Source: Gymnorhina tibicen
Taxonomy: Eukaryota > Chordata > Aves > Passeriformes > Artamidae
Assembly: GCA_013399875.1 (NCBI GenBank)
Contig: VXAZ01002529.1
Coordinates: 62,001 to 126,000 of the forward strand
Direction: 5' to 3'
Length of the DNA: 64,000 bases
A program made the translations under genes and the position numbers. The notes under the pieces are model-generated. The model did no database searches. It was not told the origin of the DNA and was given only the letters and a program-made list of their open reading frames with translations. How positions within the stretch are numbered: the stretch's first letter is position 1; each line of letters begins with the position of its first letter. This document shows positions 12,335 to 25,598 of this stretch, piece by piece.

Positions 12335-12432
12335 TACAGAGGATTTTTCTGACCTTGAGTAAGTCACGATCCTTTCATGGTTCAATTTTTCCCACCTGTA
12401 ACCATGCAACAAATATTTACCTACTTAAGACA
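12335..12432 (+). mobile_element. MIR-like SINE relic, sense
   Basis: The segment TGACCTTGAGTAAGTCAC, then TTCAATTTTTCCCACCTGTAA and TATTTACCTACTTA, follows in order the conserved core and tail of MIR/CORE-SINEs ('tgaccttgggcaagtcac...cagtttccccatctgtaaaa...tacctacctca'). The copy is heavily mutated and truncated at its tRNA-derived 5' part, as expected for an element active before the amniote radiation. Confidence 0.7.
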
Positions 12433-15400
12433 TGACACAAGACTGAGTGGTATGATATTATTGAGTTTCCAGGTGAACCCTTGCTCAGAAGAAGTGTATT
12501 AATGAAGTGAGCAAAACCTGTTAAACCTCTTCTCATACATCACTTAAGAAGATCTACCAAAATTATTGCAGCTATCGGCTTTTTTTAATATTCTTCCAGA
12601 CTAGTAAATTGACAGCATAGTTCTCAACTGGATCAGCAGTTCCATCTGTTGTAAGCACCACTATCTGTTCTCTCTCTAGGGAAAGCAACTCTACCATTTC
12701 AGACTCAGAAAAACATGATAGCTCAGTTTTCCTTCTGCCTGCTGCTACCACTGTCTGTTACATCTCTTTCAGCCTAGGTGTTTCTTATTCCTTCTGTTCT
12801 ATGAGTCAAAGACACAAATAGAAGCTCAGCTTTTAATAAATTGTGGAAGCTTTTTTCCACTGGAAGCTACATATTTCCAAATTACAGAGAAACAGATGTA
12901 AGAATTTCACTTTTTTTTGTCTGAACAGGATGGAAGAAGGACCACTTCCTCACTCCCACTGAAGAGGACCCTGCAGTTATTCTTTTCTTCTGCCTGCTGC
13001 TCATCACCCTTGGTCTGCCGGCAGCAGAATCACACAGTGCCAGCTGCAGTTAATAGAGGACAGTAACCTGAAAACAGCATAAACTTTCAACCACCAGCAA
13101 ACATTAAAAGCCTTGTTGGTATGTCTCAGCATGGCTGTGGGCTGTAAAACAACAGTCTTGTGTGATTGATATATCCAGCACATACCACACAATCCTTTTG
13201 AGCATCCTGTAAAAGAAGAGCAGACAAGAGTGACACAATTTGACAGAGACCTCTGGATAACTGCCTCCCTGAATAATTGCCAGATGGACAAGGAACTGGC
13301 AAGAACACCCTCCACAGAGCACCCTGCTTGCTTTCTCCAGAGCCAGTGCATATCTGAATAATAATTTCTGGGTGCAGTAATGGCATCCAGCCTGACACAT
13401 TCTCTCCCTCCTTTTCATTTCTGTTCATCCCACCCTGCCCCTCTAGTCATAATGTCTGTATGCTTCCATTGATGATGGCTAGCACTGGTGGCAGTGCTGT
13501 TCCTCTTCCTAAATCCAGCAGGTAGACCTGCCAAGGACCTCACTGCTGTCAGAGGAAATAAAACTCAGCAGCAGCATCCATGCCTAGTTCATCATGTGAC
13601 CCCTTTACACCAAGTCTGCCAATTTTCTGGCACCATGGCAGAAGCGAATCAAACAGCTATTAGCTGTAACAATGGCAGGGAATCCACAGATCTTAAAAAT
13701 AGTTCTGGGATACTTTATGTCCAAATGGTCAGATCTTTAAAATCTCCACCTCTTTAGAAAAGGCTGCATGGTTTTTTTCTTAGGCTCTTAAATCTCTGTT
13801 ATTCCCTCCAGCAATATAGTTGGCACAACACTACTTTACTGCTTGTGTGCCAGTCATAGTCCCTGAGAATGGTGTTTCCAAAGCTATTTAATCATAGTGT
13901 TCAAAGCATTTAAACTAAACATCTTAAAAACCAGATGATCTGGACATCAGCAGTGGCCATTTGCCTATCTAGTGACAAAATATTTTGAACACCATGTTGC
14001 TTCAACGTCTTCTGTCCATACATAAGTAAGAGTCCAGGAGTCATAAAAAAGTTTCCTATGTGGTTTCTGGAAAAAGAAAATTACACTGAAGAGTTCTGAG
14101 GAAAGTAACATTTCGGTTCTAGTATTTGATTGGTGTTAAAATCAATCATCGTATCTTTATAATTCATGAAAAGCTGGCTCCAAAAGAAATACAAAGAAAT
14201 GAAATATATTTTTGCAAAACAAATTTCTGACCTTTCTTGAGTTCTACTTTACTGGTAAGATATTTAAAAAAATATTCTATCTATTCCACAGTACAAACCT
14301 ATCTGTTGAATTTGATTGGTGTTCCTGAGGTTTATCTTTAATAGAGCTCTATCTGTTCTACATCACAACTTCCTTTTCTATACCCAGGTAATCCTATCAA
14401 TAAATTATGAATAGAAAAATCTTCCATTTTCTGCATGTCTACTATCCTTTTGTTAGGTACTGAAATCACAGAAAATTGCTGTTTTATCAGTTGGTGGTCT
14501 TTGACATTTGCAAAGTTAATTTGCATATAATGTAAATACATGCAAATACTATAAATATATGTATCATGTATATGTTGCTTCTTTAACAGATTTGGTTTAG
14601 ATTTTGTGGTTTTGCAATTTTCATTTTGATAATTTCATCTCACTGATGTAACCTAAAAATATTATCAGGGTGCTGAGCTAACTTCAAATGCTCTACATGT
14701 TTGCACTATGAAAGGCTTTGAGAAGCAAAGAATGACCTTGACAGAATATGTTGTATGGATTTGGGAGAGACCATTATTCTAATGCTTGCCAAGGTAGGAT
14801 ACACAATTTCTTTTGACTGATTGCCTGTCTTCCTTGTTCTTTGTGGTTTAAGCCAAAACTTTTCAGATTTTGAACAAAGGTTTGCAAGTCTCCAGAGCAT
14901 AACTCACCACTTACAGTTGGAGGTATTATCCATGCAAAACACTTCCAGTTAGTTGTGTGACTGCTTTTCAAGGACGGTGCCTTAATCAAGTTTTCTGAGC
15001 ATGACACTAACAGGGCAAGTCAGATCAGTTAAAAAACAAATGTCACAGTTTTCTCTTGAACTTCATTAAGAATGGAACAGAACCGAGCTGCTCTTAGTTT
15101 CATTCCTCTAGACACAAGATTTGGAGGTGATTTTATTTACAAATATTCACCCCAATTTCATTATATTGACTTCTTAGGTTGTTTCTAACATTTTAATTAT
15201 AAGCTACATGAACTGTCTGCTTTATGTTGAAGAGAACAGTCTCCCTTTTAATTTCTAGCCAAGATAAGAACGTGTATTAACACATTTACATATTAGTCAT
15301 GGAAGTCTTGAGATTATAACTATTTGTTTGCTCTGTTTAACCAGAACAAAGGATCCTTCACAGGTTGGTACGTATCTTTAAGTCTACAGTAAGATCTACT

Positions 15401-15435
15401 GCAGCCACTTTCTAATAACATTCATGTCTAGTGAA

Positions 15436-15507
15436 ATATACTCATGTATATATGAAGAGATACCAAACTATATATACTCAAGTATATATGGAGAGATACC
15501 AAATGTA
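15436..15507. repeat. 36-bp tandem duplication
   Basis: Two adjacent units share ATATACTCA-GTATATATG-AGAGATACCAAA with a few substitutions (15,436-15,471 and 15,472-15,507). It is AT-rich and probably arose by slippage. Confidence 0.85.
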
Positions 15508-17559
15508 AAACTAAAATGTAGACTGGCGATACTAAATAAAGAAAATAATACTCTTATTTTTAAGTTCCTAAACCCGTAACTTTCTGAGTTTTTCTCAAAT
15601 TGCTTTGTATATTCTAACTCCCCATGTTCACTATGAATTGTGACAATATGTATCCCTTCTTTTTCAAGGAGAACTCAGATGTATTTGGGTTTAGTTTAGT
15701 AGAAGCACTTGCACATCATTTCAGCAACATTTTATTTTAATGAGGAAAGCCTAGCTTTCCATGTCAGTTAATCTACAGGTTTAAACTAATTAAACCTTAA
15801 GAAAAGGTATTCTTCATACATTAAAGCACCCTTCTAGTTCAGGTAAATTCTTTATTTTCTTATCCTGCCAAATAAATTTTAATAGAGTAAATTGCCATTT
15901 GCATCTTTAAGCAGTACATGGCAATCTTCTTTTCCCCAGAGTAGAGTTCCTCTCTTTTCCACATTTCCAAAAATCCCCCCAGATTCTTAAAACTCAAATT
16001 TGATTTGTGGGAATCTTCAGTCTCAACACAATGGTCTGATAAGAGATATACTTCTGTGGAACACTGCATGTCCATCAGAAGCTTCTCTTTCAGATTTTGA
16101 AGGATTTGGAGTAATATATACATGACTCCGTGAGTGGCTAGGTATCAAAGAACAACACAGCTCATCTTTTTACCATATAAAGTAATCCAGTGTTTGAAGG
16201 AAGCTGAAGAGCATCTGAAAAGTATCACTGGAGATAATTGTGAAAGAAGAATATGGCCAATTGGGAAAGCCTGCAGAAAGTTAAAAAATCCCATTTTTAA
16301 TGTGCAGAATTTCTCCCAATGTGCATGGTGTAAAGCAATTTATTCATGTCTAAAATAAAACAGGACTGTTTCTCTAACTCATGGGAACACATATGTTAAT
16401 CAGTCAATAAATACAAAATTGTTTGTATGTAATCCTTTTTTTCTTAGTATTGTCTTTGGTTCTTATTTTTCATTCTAAAACCATCACTAATGACAGCATA
16501 TTAAAAAGGTGTGTATCATAAACTCCTGACTCCTCCATTCTTCCCTCTTTTTTGAAAGTATTGAGAGTAGAGAAGTTAAATTCCAATGCATTTTGATGAT
16601 ATGAAAGCCAAAGTCATAAAATATATAAAAGTCATATAAAGAGAAAATGTTTATATTTTCCCCTGCTCTCAAGAAAGCATGAGATAAACTGTTACTTTTT
16701 GGAATAATAATGATTCATATCTGAAACTTAGACTAGCTTTATAAACCTGTCAAACAATTTGTTTAGAACCACAACCATAGAATATTTGGTGCAGATGCAT
16801 GTTACAGAGCCATGTGAGGGTGTTTGTTTTGGTACATGGAAAGGCATTCCAACCATCTTATTTTAGTAATTGTAGCACTCCAAAGACAACAAAAGCTGTC
16901 CTGAGATTGAAGTGTATGATGCTTTCAAAGCATGTTCATTGTGAATATTCAGAAGGTCAGAGGTCTGAATTCCTCTGATGTCTCGCATTCTAGTCTTGTT
17001 GCAGAAGATGGGAAAGTATGAATGAAAATGTTGCGAGTAAGCCTAAGCTTACCATATGGTCTTCTGAGTATTTTGGCATTCATTGGTCTAGAAGAGGATA
17101 TATAGAGGCTCAAGAATTAGAGAGGCAAAATCTGTCCACTTCTCCTTTGCAATCTCAGCTAAGCTTTTGCAGAGCACTTTTGCATGGCCGAGATGGTTAA
17201 ACCCCAGGGATGGCGGAAGGATGCTGCTGCCATTCCTGCTCACTGTCCCTAGGCCCAGTGAAGGCAACATGAGTGTAGAGCCCTCTCTTTCCCAAAGCCC
17301 AAATTTAATGTTTCTGGATGTTGTCCCTATAAGAAGTTCAGTTTCAGAAGAACCTCTTAAAAAGTGAAAGGTACTTCTGATAAATCAAAATTCTGTGTGT
17401 CATTGTCTCTGAAAAGTGTGTGGTATATTGTATTAGTAGTGATATGAAGATCTCCTTTAAAAAATTCATATTCACCTTCACTGTTAGGTGAAATGTTTAG
17501 GTTGCTCTACACTTTTAAATGTAATTCTCTGAACATCCATGCTTTACTTGTATAACAAC

Positions 17560-17680
17560 AACTCCTAAAGCACAGACAAGTGAAACAACTTACTATCTCT
17601 TAGAAAACTCATGGCCTAAGCTGGAAATGAAACCAGATGAGGCCATCTGCTCTGGACACTAGGCATAGGCCCATCTCCTT
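17560..17680 (-). mobile_element. MIR-like SINE relic, antisense
   Basis: AAAGCACAGACAAGTGAAACAACTTAC, followed by GCTGGAAATGAAACCAGATG and CTGCTCTGGACACTAGGC, keeps the order of the antisense MIR pattern ('gaggcacagagaagtgaagtaacttgcc...agctgggaatgaaacccaggt...gctctgtccactaggc'). Divergence is high, so the edges are approximate. Confidence 0.5.
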
Positions 17681-18980
17681 GTGAGATGATAAGAGGGCTT
17701 CCATGTCATATCTTAGCCTTTCTCTTTGCCCAAGCAAGTAATTATGTGAAGACAGAGATCTCATGTTCAGTGTTTCTTACTCTGAATGTCATTGACTGCA
17801 GTTAAGATACTGATTATCTTAGATTCAAGCATTGAAGTGCTCTTACAGGAAAGTTTATCAACTCATCTAAAGCAAAATGTTTAGTTCCCTTTGCTGCAAA
17901 CACATGTATTTACCCTGCAAACTGATAGAAAGTAATCTAGGATTGAATAAATTTATCCAGGTCGTTACATTCCATGGTACTTATTCTGTCTTCTAGTTGC
18001 AGCAAAAAAAACCCACATGAATATTTTTAAGCTCTAATAATTTTTTGATAATATGAGTCAGACATAGTGGGTTGTGGTGGCATTATAGTGAATAACAGCT
18101 CCTCTGCACTTAAAGAACACTCACAAAACTACAACTCCTATCACAAGACACCTTGGGCAATGAATACTTTTCAATTTTCCCTAGTTCCTGATACCAGAAG
18201 CTATGACAAGGGGCTAGGAAGTCTGTAGAATAAAGAGGCTGCACTGGTCACACCCTCCTCTTTGCCTGCACTGGGCTCAGCAAAAAGCAAACTGAGCTGG
18301 CCAAGAATAAGTTGATTCAGCATGCTTTACTGAAAAGGCTCTTAAGCTGTTCCAGACAAAACTATGAGGAAGGATGACAGTGACAACACCATCTATCCTT
18401 CAGGCTAAGTCTCCCCCTCCACCCACTGCCAGGTTTTGAACTGCTGCCAAAATGAATCATCTTTACTTTAAAATACACTAGGAAGTTCATGTCTGGCACA
18501 GGTTGTTCCTTAGCTCTTTTTAATTGTCTTCCATGCCAATTTCAAATATAAAAGTTTCAAATATGGTTTATATTGCAGCACACAATAATGTGTGGTTTAA
18601 CTTCAGGTAAAAAGGCTGGTCCTTTTTTGCTGTTAATTGCTACACTCATTTGTACAGTGTAATCTGAAGCTAAAACAAGAAGAGGTGAAAGCTAATGAGA
18701 ACTGATTGAGACTGAAGTGCTTGCTTCAGAAAATTTTGTTCTACACTGCTTGACCTACAAATACATTCCCTTTCCCCTGTACTTATTGCTTCAGGCTTTT
18801 TCTTTGATCTTGTTTATACCACAGAAGTTGCAATGATTTAACTGAATCAGTTTCTTAAGGAGCATATTTAAATCAGAGTAATCTGCTTGTATAAAGATTC
18901 GAAGCCCCCTTGAGTAATTTCCAAAGACAAGATCTTTTATTTAGTGTCAGCAAATCTTTCAATTGGTTTTTTCATCAATA

Positions 18981-19135
18981 GATCTCAAAGCAGTTTATAA
19001 AGTAGGTTTCTGCCATTTGCTCTGTTTTGCAGATGAAGAAAAGATGAAATTATTTACTTACTGTGTGGAAGCAGAAAGCTGGGAATAAAAACCTGTGTCT
19101 GCCCAGTTCAGTGTTTCAGCCACAAAACTACATGG
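18981..19135 (-). mobile_element. MIR-like SINE relic, antisense, near full length
   Basis: The series GATCTCAAAGCAGTTTATAAAGTAGG, GCCATTTGCTCTGTTTTGCAGATGAAGAA, CAGAAAGCTGGGAATAAAAACCTGTGTCTG and CAGTTCAGTGTTTCAGCCACA follows the reverse complement of amniote MIR-type CORE-SINEs from tail to head, including the 'ccattttacagatgaggaaactg' phrase. It is one of the best-preserved SINEs in the window. Confidence 0.7.
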
Positions 19136-19696
19136 GGTTTCCGAGTTTTCCTGACATGAACATGCTTTGAGGATTTAATTTCTGCTAACTTTGTAATGAT
19201 ATACCACTGATTTCATAGCAATCACATAGGACTTAAAAAAAAAACCCAACAAAATAATAGGTTTTAATTGGTTGTGCTGTAAAATGATGGGGTTTTGTTT
19301 TGTTTTTAAAATACAATATCAGCTCATCTTTTAAGGTTTGCCATGTGAAAAATACTGGAGACACCTGTAAAATATCTAGGGCCTCTCTTCCTCCATCAAA
19401 GTCAGACCGCAGAAATTCATTCCAAAGTTACATTCAGATACAAGTAAACCAACTAAGAGTCAAAATATAGTGCTATAGCAGGATATAAATCAGCCGAAGT
19501 GTGAACATACAACTGCTTTAACAAGAAGCAAGAAGGAATAAACATATTTGTATTGAAACACCACCTCATTTGCCGTCTAGCCTTCAGAATGTGGAGGTAA
19601 GTGGAGCCTACAATCTCAGTAAGGCTGTCCTAACACTGGCTATCATGTACTGGTCTGCTAGTGGATATTTTTCCATTAAATGTTCTTCCTCTATCA

Positions 19697-19869
19697 CTGC
19701 ACCTGAGGGATGTAGTCGTGCCTCCATCTTTGGAGGTTTCCAAGGCTGAGTTAAACAGCCCCATAACTGACCTGATTTAGTGCTGGCAAAAGGCTTGCCT
19801 TGAGCAGGAGGTTGAACTGCTTATTCTCAGGAGAGCCCTTCCAAACAACACTTCAACAGTCCTGATGTG
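19697..19869 (+). mobile_element. CR1 LINE 3' fragment, degraded
   Basis: CCATCTTTGGAGGTTTCCAAGGCTGAGTTAAACAGCCCC, then TTGAGCAGGAGGTTGAACTG and GAGCCCTTCCAA, match the characteristic CR1 3' terminal region read in the sense direction ('ctctggaggtattcaaggccaggttggacagagcc...gcagggggttggactagatgacc...ggtcccttccaac'). The terminal ATTCTATG tail is eroded. As usual in birds, only the 3' end was inserted, by 5'-truncated retrotransposition. Confidence 0.7.
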
Positions 19870-20084
19870 AATGCAGTGGATCTTGCATTTAAATTGGCCT
19901 GTAGTACCTGAAAAAAACCCATCCCACCGTCATGAGAATGGATAAGGTCTTGCAGAATTACTGAGTTGGGAAAGTTCTTCATCTCAGAAAAATGGAAACA
20001 CTCAACTTTCTATGGTACACTGTCTATTACGGTAGAAGAGCAATTAACTGGGTTTTTATATTAGCCAGGTCTTGTGTGCAGAAG

Positions 20085-20165
20085 CATTTTATTAATTGGT
20101 CACCATCATTAACCCAGTTTTACAGATGAATAAGAAACTGAATTCCTGTTACAAATGATACTTAG
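20085..20165 (-). mobile_element. Possible MIR-like relic
   Basis: TCACCATCATTAACCCAGTTTTACAGATGAATAAGAAACTGAATTCC resembles the antisense MIR phrase 'tatcattatccccattttacagatgaggaaactgag'. Only this short segment is recognisable. Confidence 0.4.
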
Positions 20166-23100
20166 CCTTTTTTAGCTCTTGGTATTCTTCTTTCCCTTTG
20201 CAATGAAAGAGAGAAAATTGCAGATCAGCATGCATATTGTAATCTGTAACCCTTTTCTTTGTCTAACCTTTTTGGCCAGTACTTCTAAAGGCTACTAACT
20301 TGCAAGAAGGATGTGATCATGGGAAAGGTACCATGGTTTCATTTCATAATGAATGCCTAATTAGAACTAAGAAGACAGTTACCTCTTTTGTTCAGGGAAA
20401 AAGCCAAACCAAGAGAAGTGCAAACATCCATGTTATATGCTATGTAGGGAATAGCTAATCTGAAGCTACCATTTTCATATTTTAAGTAGTCTAATTAGCA
20501 TTACTCCTAATTAGAACGAGGCAGAAGAATTTAAGGGAACCATTTGCTACATAAAAATGTAATCACATCTCAAACAGCATTTGGCATATAGTTATTGAAA
20601 TAAATTATATTTAGGTAAAGTAACCCTTTAAGGATTCTGATGAAATCTGAATATCCTGTTCTGCTGTTTTCTGGCTATTTTTTCAGTGCATTTTAAGTTA
20701 TTTATTTCATATTATAGTGTATAAATTGATCAGACAGTAGTTAGATCTATAATGAAATGTCTTATCAGACAAAATACCTGCATTGATTTCAGCTGAAATA
20801 TTTTTCCTCAGACTTTTCACTCGGTGTGTTAGTTCAAAAGAAAGACAGATTTTTAAATGAAGAAATACTTCTGTCAATGGATTCTTCTGCTCATGTTTGT
20901 TGCTAGTCACATTTGCTCTTAAAGACAAGGGAATTCTTGACTTCCTTTAAATAAGTGGGAATTTTTACTCAGACCACAGTGGTAAACTTTGGGTAGAAGT
21001 ATTATATTTTTAAAACAATGAAGGGCTTATGTTTCAGGCCTTTCTTTGGGGACATCTAAAATATATCTGGTTTCAAATATCTCCATATATTGCTGTATAA
21101 CTGTGAGTAATCTTTTATACTGCTCAGTTTTCCCAGAACAGCTGATGACGAATAGTTGCTGAAGTAACACTACAGCAGAATTAGGGTGGATATTTACCAA
21201 AGCTATCAAAGTTATTTTGCTTAGAGTGGAAGTTAATGGTATTTATTCAGTGTCTCCTGCTAAGCTCATTCACAGAACAGTATCTTGCTATGAGAAATAT
21301 GTGTACATCAAGACAAAATCAGAAGCAGACTATATAAATATGAGTACATTAGAGTTCTTGCTGAGCACAGATTCACTGGGGTTATTTTACAACTCTAGAT
21401 AGAAATCATCACTTCAGATCTAAAAAAGTAACAGAATTATAAGAAATCATATTTAAAGTTCTGGGGGATTTTTCCCCAGTTTTTTACTTGTGCTGAAAAA
21501 TAAAATTATATACAGAGCAGCAGATACATATTAGGCATATTCTAAGATGCTAAGTCAGGACACCTGCTGACTTTTGTTGCCTTGACAGTCATATGTTATC
21601 CTTTTACATAACTGCTTACAGTACCATCAAATGAAGAACAGCTGTCAAACTGTCAGCTCATGCATCTGACATTACTTGATAAAACAAGAAAAATGATATG
21701 CAATAAATTAAATAAAGTTCAATAATCTTATTTTTGGTGGAAATTCTGAAAGATATTTTAAAATACTTTCAGAAGGGTAAGATGATGTGCAGGCTTTGTG
21801 ACAATATATATTTAAAGAAGAATACAGTACAGGAAATTAAGATACACATGTGGATAAACTTGCTGCAAATAAAATTGTGCAGGAATGAGCCATGGATTTC
21901 TACCTGTTCACATTTAACATTTCCTACAGTGTTGTTGTATGAAGAAAACTCTTTCTTTGCCTCATTGTAAATTAAATAAACATGTTTCTTATTAGTTTCT
22001 TTTAATTTAGTCTGGGGTTTTCTATAAACAGGGATTTTTTTCACCATCTAAAAATTAGAACATTTTGGGAGCATAAACCTCCAAACACTGGAGATGGAGA
22101 ATACATATATTCTCCTTTTATAGCCTTCTGGATCACAACTGGTGTCACACTCAAATCCTGCACTCTGACCTAGGGTGTCTCTTTGTCCATACTGGATTAC
22201 CATTACACATGACTCTCTGTTGGAAGTAGATCTGTACAAGATATTTCCAAACTTCTGAGCCTGGTAGCTTGATCTCAGAATGCCCTGTTGTCCCCTCCCT
22301 GGTAATGTCACCTCCTGTCAGGACACTGTCAAGACCTACAGCTGTCTTCATCCTCTGCACTGACTCTTCCCAGTGCAAACCTCACTGGTGCCCATGGCGC
22401 ACGTACGTGAAGGATGACAGCTGTGGGAGGTCCTGGCATGACCAAGTCCTGGCAGAGCTCAGTAGAAAAGCTGGTGGGATGAGGCTTGGGGTACCTGGGA
22501 TTTTCCTACAGCTCTGCATAGTTTTATTCACCCCACCTTGGTATGTTTTCTAGGGCGGGACTGTCTTCCATGTCTGGTTGTAGCTGCCATAGTAGGGAAA
22601 TTCTGATGGGTAGGTTTTGAAAACAACTGAGAGCAGGATGTGCTGGCATGGAGCATGTTAATAAGACAGGTCCCTTCCCTCTGAAGAAAAATGACAAGAC
22701 TGACAGGAGGGCTGGACACAGCCCAGTCTGCCCTACAATACAGCAGTGGGACACTGAGACATGACCATCGTTTCTGTCCAACCATTGCTTAGCCTCCTTC
22801 TACCCAACCACAATAACCAGTTAATAAAGATAAGAAGCAGAGGCATTTTATAAGGCAGTTACGTAAGGAACATATGTGCAGAATTTTAAAAGTCCAGTCG
22901 TACAGCCTTTATGATGAGAAGTGTCATTCCCTAATATCTGAACTATGTAAATAAAGGCCATGACTACATGCATTTAAATGTAGATCAAAGTGTTCCTGAT
23001 TTCAAGACACAATGCATATTAATTTTTCTGAGACTACAACATCAAAGACCTTGAAGAAGGCAATACAGATGACTGTCAGCCCATTCATATTGTGACTTCT

Positions 23101-25561
23101 AATATTTCCTTCTGTAGATAAAAAGAATAAGAAAGTGAGCCACTTTATTGTCTTTAGACGAAGAAGTCACCGTATCTGTATGCTTTGGAGTAAAAGCAAA
23201 TCTTCTACCCGTGGCAGCAGGAGGATTCTAAGGGCCAGAACAACTCACTGCAGAGGATGGACAGATCCTTGTTACATTACATTGCTATAAATGTAAAGAT
23301 CAATTACAAATGTGTCCCACTGCAGGCCTATGACACCCACATAGCAGCAAAGCATAACATGCTTTCTGTTGCACTGGGAAGCCCAGAGACAAAGGCAGCA
23401 ACTTGGCAAGCCACTAACAGCAGCCAGAGAATATGTACTTTCCAGCAGCACCTCCCCTTCCTGGGGCTTTGACTTAATGACATGGTCCCAGGGACCTAAA
23501 CCCAGGTTCATCACCTCAGCTATCCCATCTGCCTCCCACACGCAATCCCATGTACTTTCTGAGAAGAAGCTTGAGACATTTGAAGTTTCATCAAGATTTA
23601 TCAACTACACCTCATATAAAGTTTTTGCAATTATAAGCAGAGATAAGCATTAGTCTCATCTATAACTTAAGGCAATGATATTAAAATTTGTTTTTGCAGC
23701 AACCCCTCCTGCCTAATTTTACAGTGAAATTTAAAAAGAAATATAAATCGATAGCAATGCCTGTTGCCAAGGCAGACTAGTTTGTGTGTTGCCTCAGCAT
23801 TGTGAAACAGATGTTGTGAAACATCAACTGAAAGAGACCTAGCCCAAGACCCAAAAGGCGTGATTTATGCTACTAAATTGAGAAAGAAAACTGTCCAGGA
23901 CTTTAAAAATAAATAATGCACTGGGGTCTTTTAAGTTATTTCTCAAATTGTTGCCAACTGCATACTGATTTCAAATCTTTACACACTACAAAGCACCCAG
24001 CAGTGAAACTTGGCAAGGAATTAGCTGCTGAGAAAGACAGACGAGATGAATCATGATCATACGGATACAGTGCTGCATGCACACAGCACTGAAAATTGTA
24101 TGTTTTGTAAATGTAGAACAGTCATGCAAAATTTCACTATTCTTTCAATTGCGCCACATTCATGTATTTGAACAACCTGTAACAAAAGAAAAGTTCTACC
24201 AAAGCCATTTTGCAGATCAAAATTCCAAGATCTGAAAGGAAATAACCATTATAGCATCCCTTGGAGCAATCTTTATCTTGTACATAATGTAAAGATGCAT
24301 CTTGTGTTTAGACAAACTGAACTGATTCCAGCAAGGCAAAAATTAGTTTAAAATTATGCATGCCCTCAGTCTACACTGTGTAAAATAAAGACAGTTTTAA
24401 AGACTACTGAAATCTATGTGACCTGTATAAGCACTCATCAGCTGGGTGCTGTCTCTCTCTCAGAGTGTAAAATGAAGGGAAAACATGCTTTTAAGAACAC
24501 CCGAGAACTAAGTTGTCTACCTATGATACCTTCTTCACTGTAAAGAGGTGGTCAAGTGCATTGATACTGTATCCTTTGCTCACATGAATCACTCAAGACT
24601 ATTTACTTAGAAAAACTTAGTTCAAAATACATCTGTGGTATATTACTCTAAAAGAAAATGGAATGTTGTTGACAGTAGAGCAGTACGTTTACTTTTGATT
24701 ACACTTATTTTTATAATTTAAAACTGTAATTTTTGTGACCTATTCAGAAAGTCCATGGAAATAAGCCCTGTAACATTTGCAATTAGAAGAAGAAGGAAAA
24801 AGAGAAAAAAAACTAAAAACATTTCGTGAAAGAATTTTAATTATTATTAATTTTCTTCATACAGAGGTTGTCAATTAGGTAAACTGTTAGACAAAAGTCA
24901 GTGATGGCTGACCATGTCTGAAAATAAAAGGTATTGGTCATTTTTCAGGCTGGATGGGGTTACAATAATTAGATCAGTAAGAATAATTTCTAGTTCATTT
25001 CTTGGGTAGATTGTGGTAGTAATTTAAAAAAACTACAGAGTGATTTCTAAATAACACTACTATTCCATTTCTTAAGGATTATGTATCCTCATCTCATACC
25101 GCTGACTCTCTGAGGCTAAGGAATGATCATGAGAAAAGGTCTCATCTAATCTTTCTAAGTGGAAGGTGGGGAGACTTCCAGGGCAGGAAAGGATTGCTGC
25201 AGTAGCACTGTATGAAATTAGTACTGTTGTCATATATAACCTGTGGTATACTGCTTGGATGAGGGAGCCTCATAGCTGCTTCCATCACAATAATATCATA
25301 CTTCTACGAAACTTGAAATGGCTTTATCAAAAAGTGACTTGGAGCCTAAATTAAGTAGTTCATTTTCTGTAAAACCATGTATGGCCTTTTGGGACAACAA
25401 GGAAAATTTCAGGCTTAATGCATATATTCTCAACTTATTTCCCATTGTATGAGTTACACGAACAGAAAATTGGGGGAAGAATTATCTTCATGTCTAGAAA
25501 AAACGAAGTGATCAAAGAAAGGTTTCTCCCTTCCCTACCCCCCAAGAAATCTCATGAAAAA

Positions 25562-25598
25562 TCTTTTTTTTTTCTTTTNTGTTTTTACTGTTACACAG
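25562..25598. other. T-rich run with a single undetermined base (N at 25,579)
   Basis: A run of 11 Ts followed by TTTT-N-T marks a low-quality homopolymer region in the assembly. A short frame crossing it contains an X and should be ignored. Confidence 0.95.

Larger units (their letters stand above)
8831..19696. other. No supported gene; AT-rich intergenic or intronic DNA
   Basis: Open frames here are short, overlap each other on both strands and have compositions typical of noncoding DNA. The longest, at 9,915-10,313 on the minus strand, is a low-complexity F/L-rich frame antisense to A-rich DNA. The stretch does contain a 19-bp tandem duplication, a 36-bp tandem duplication and three MIR-like SINE relics, listed separately. 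Two ATGCAAAT octamers occur at about 9,858 and 14,540, which is not remarkable. Confidence 0.7.
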
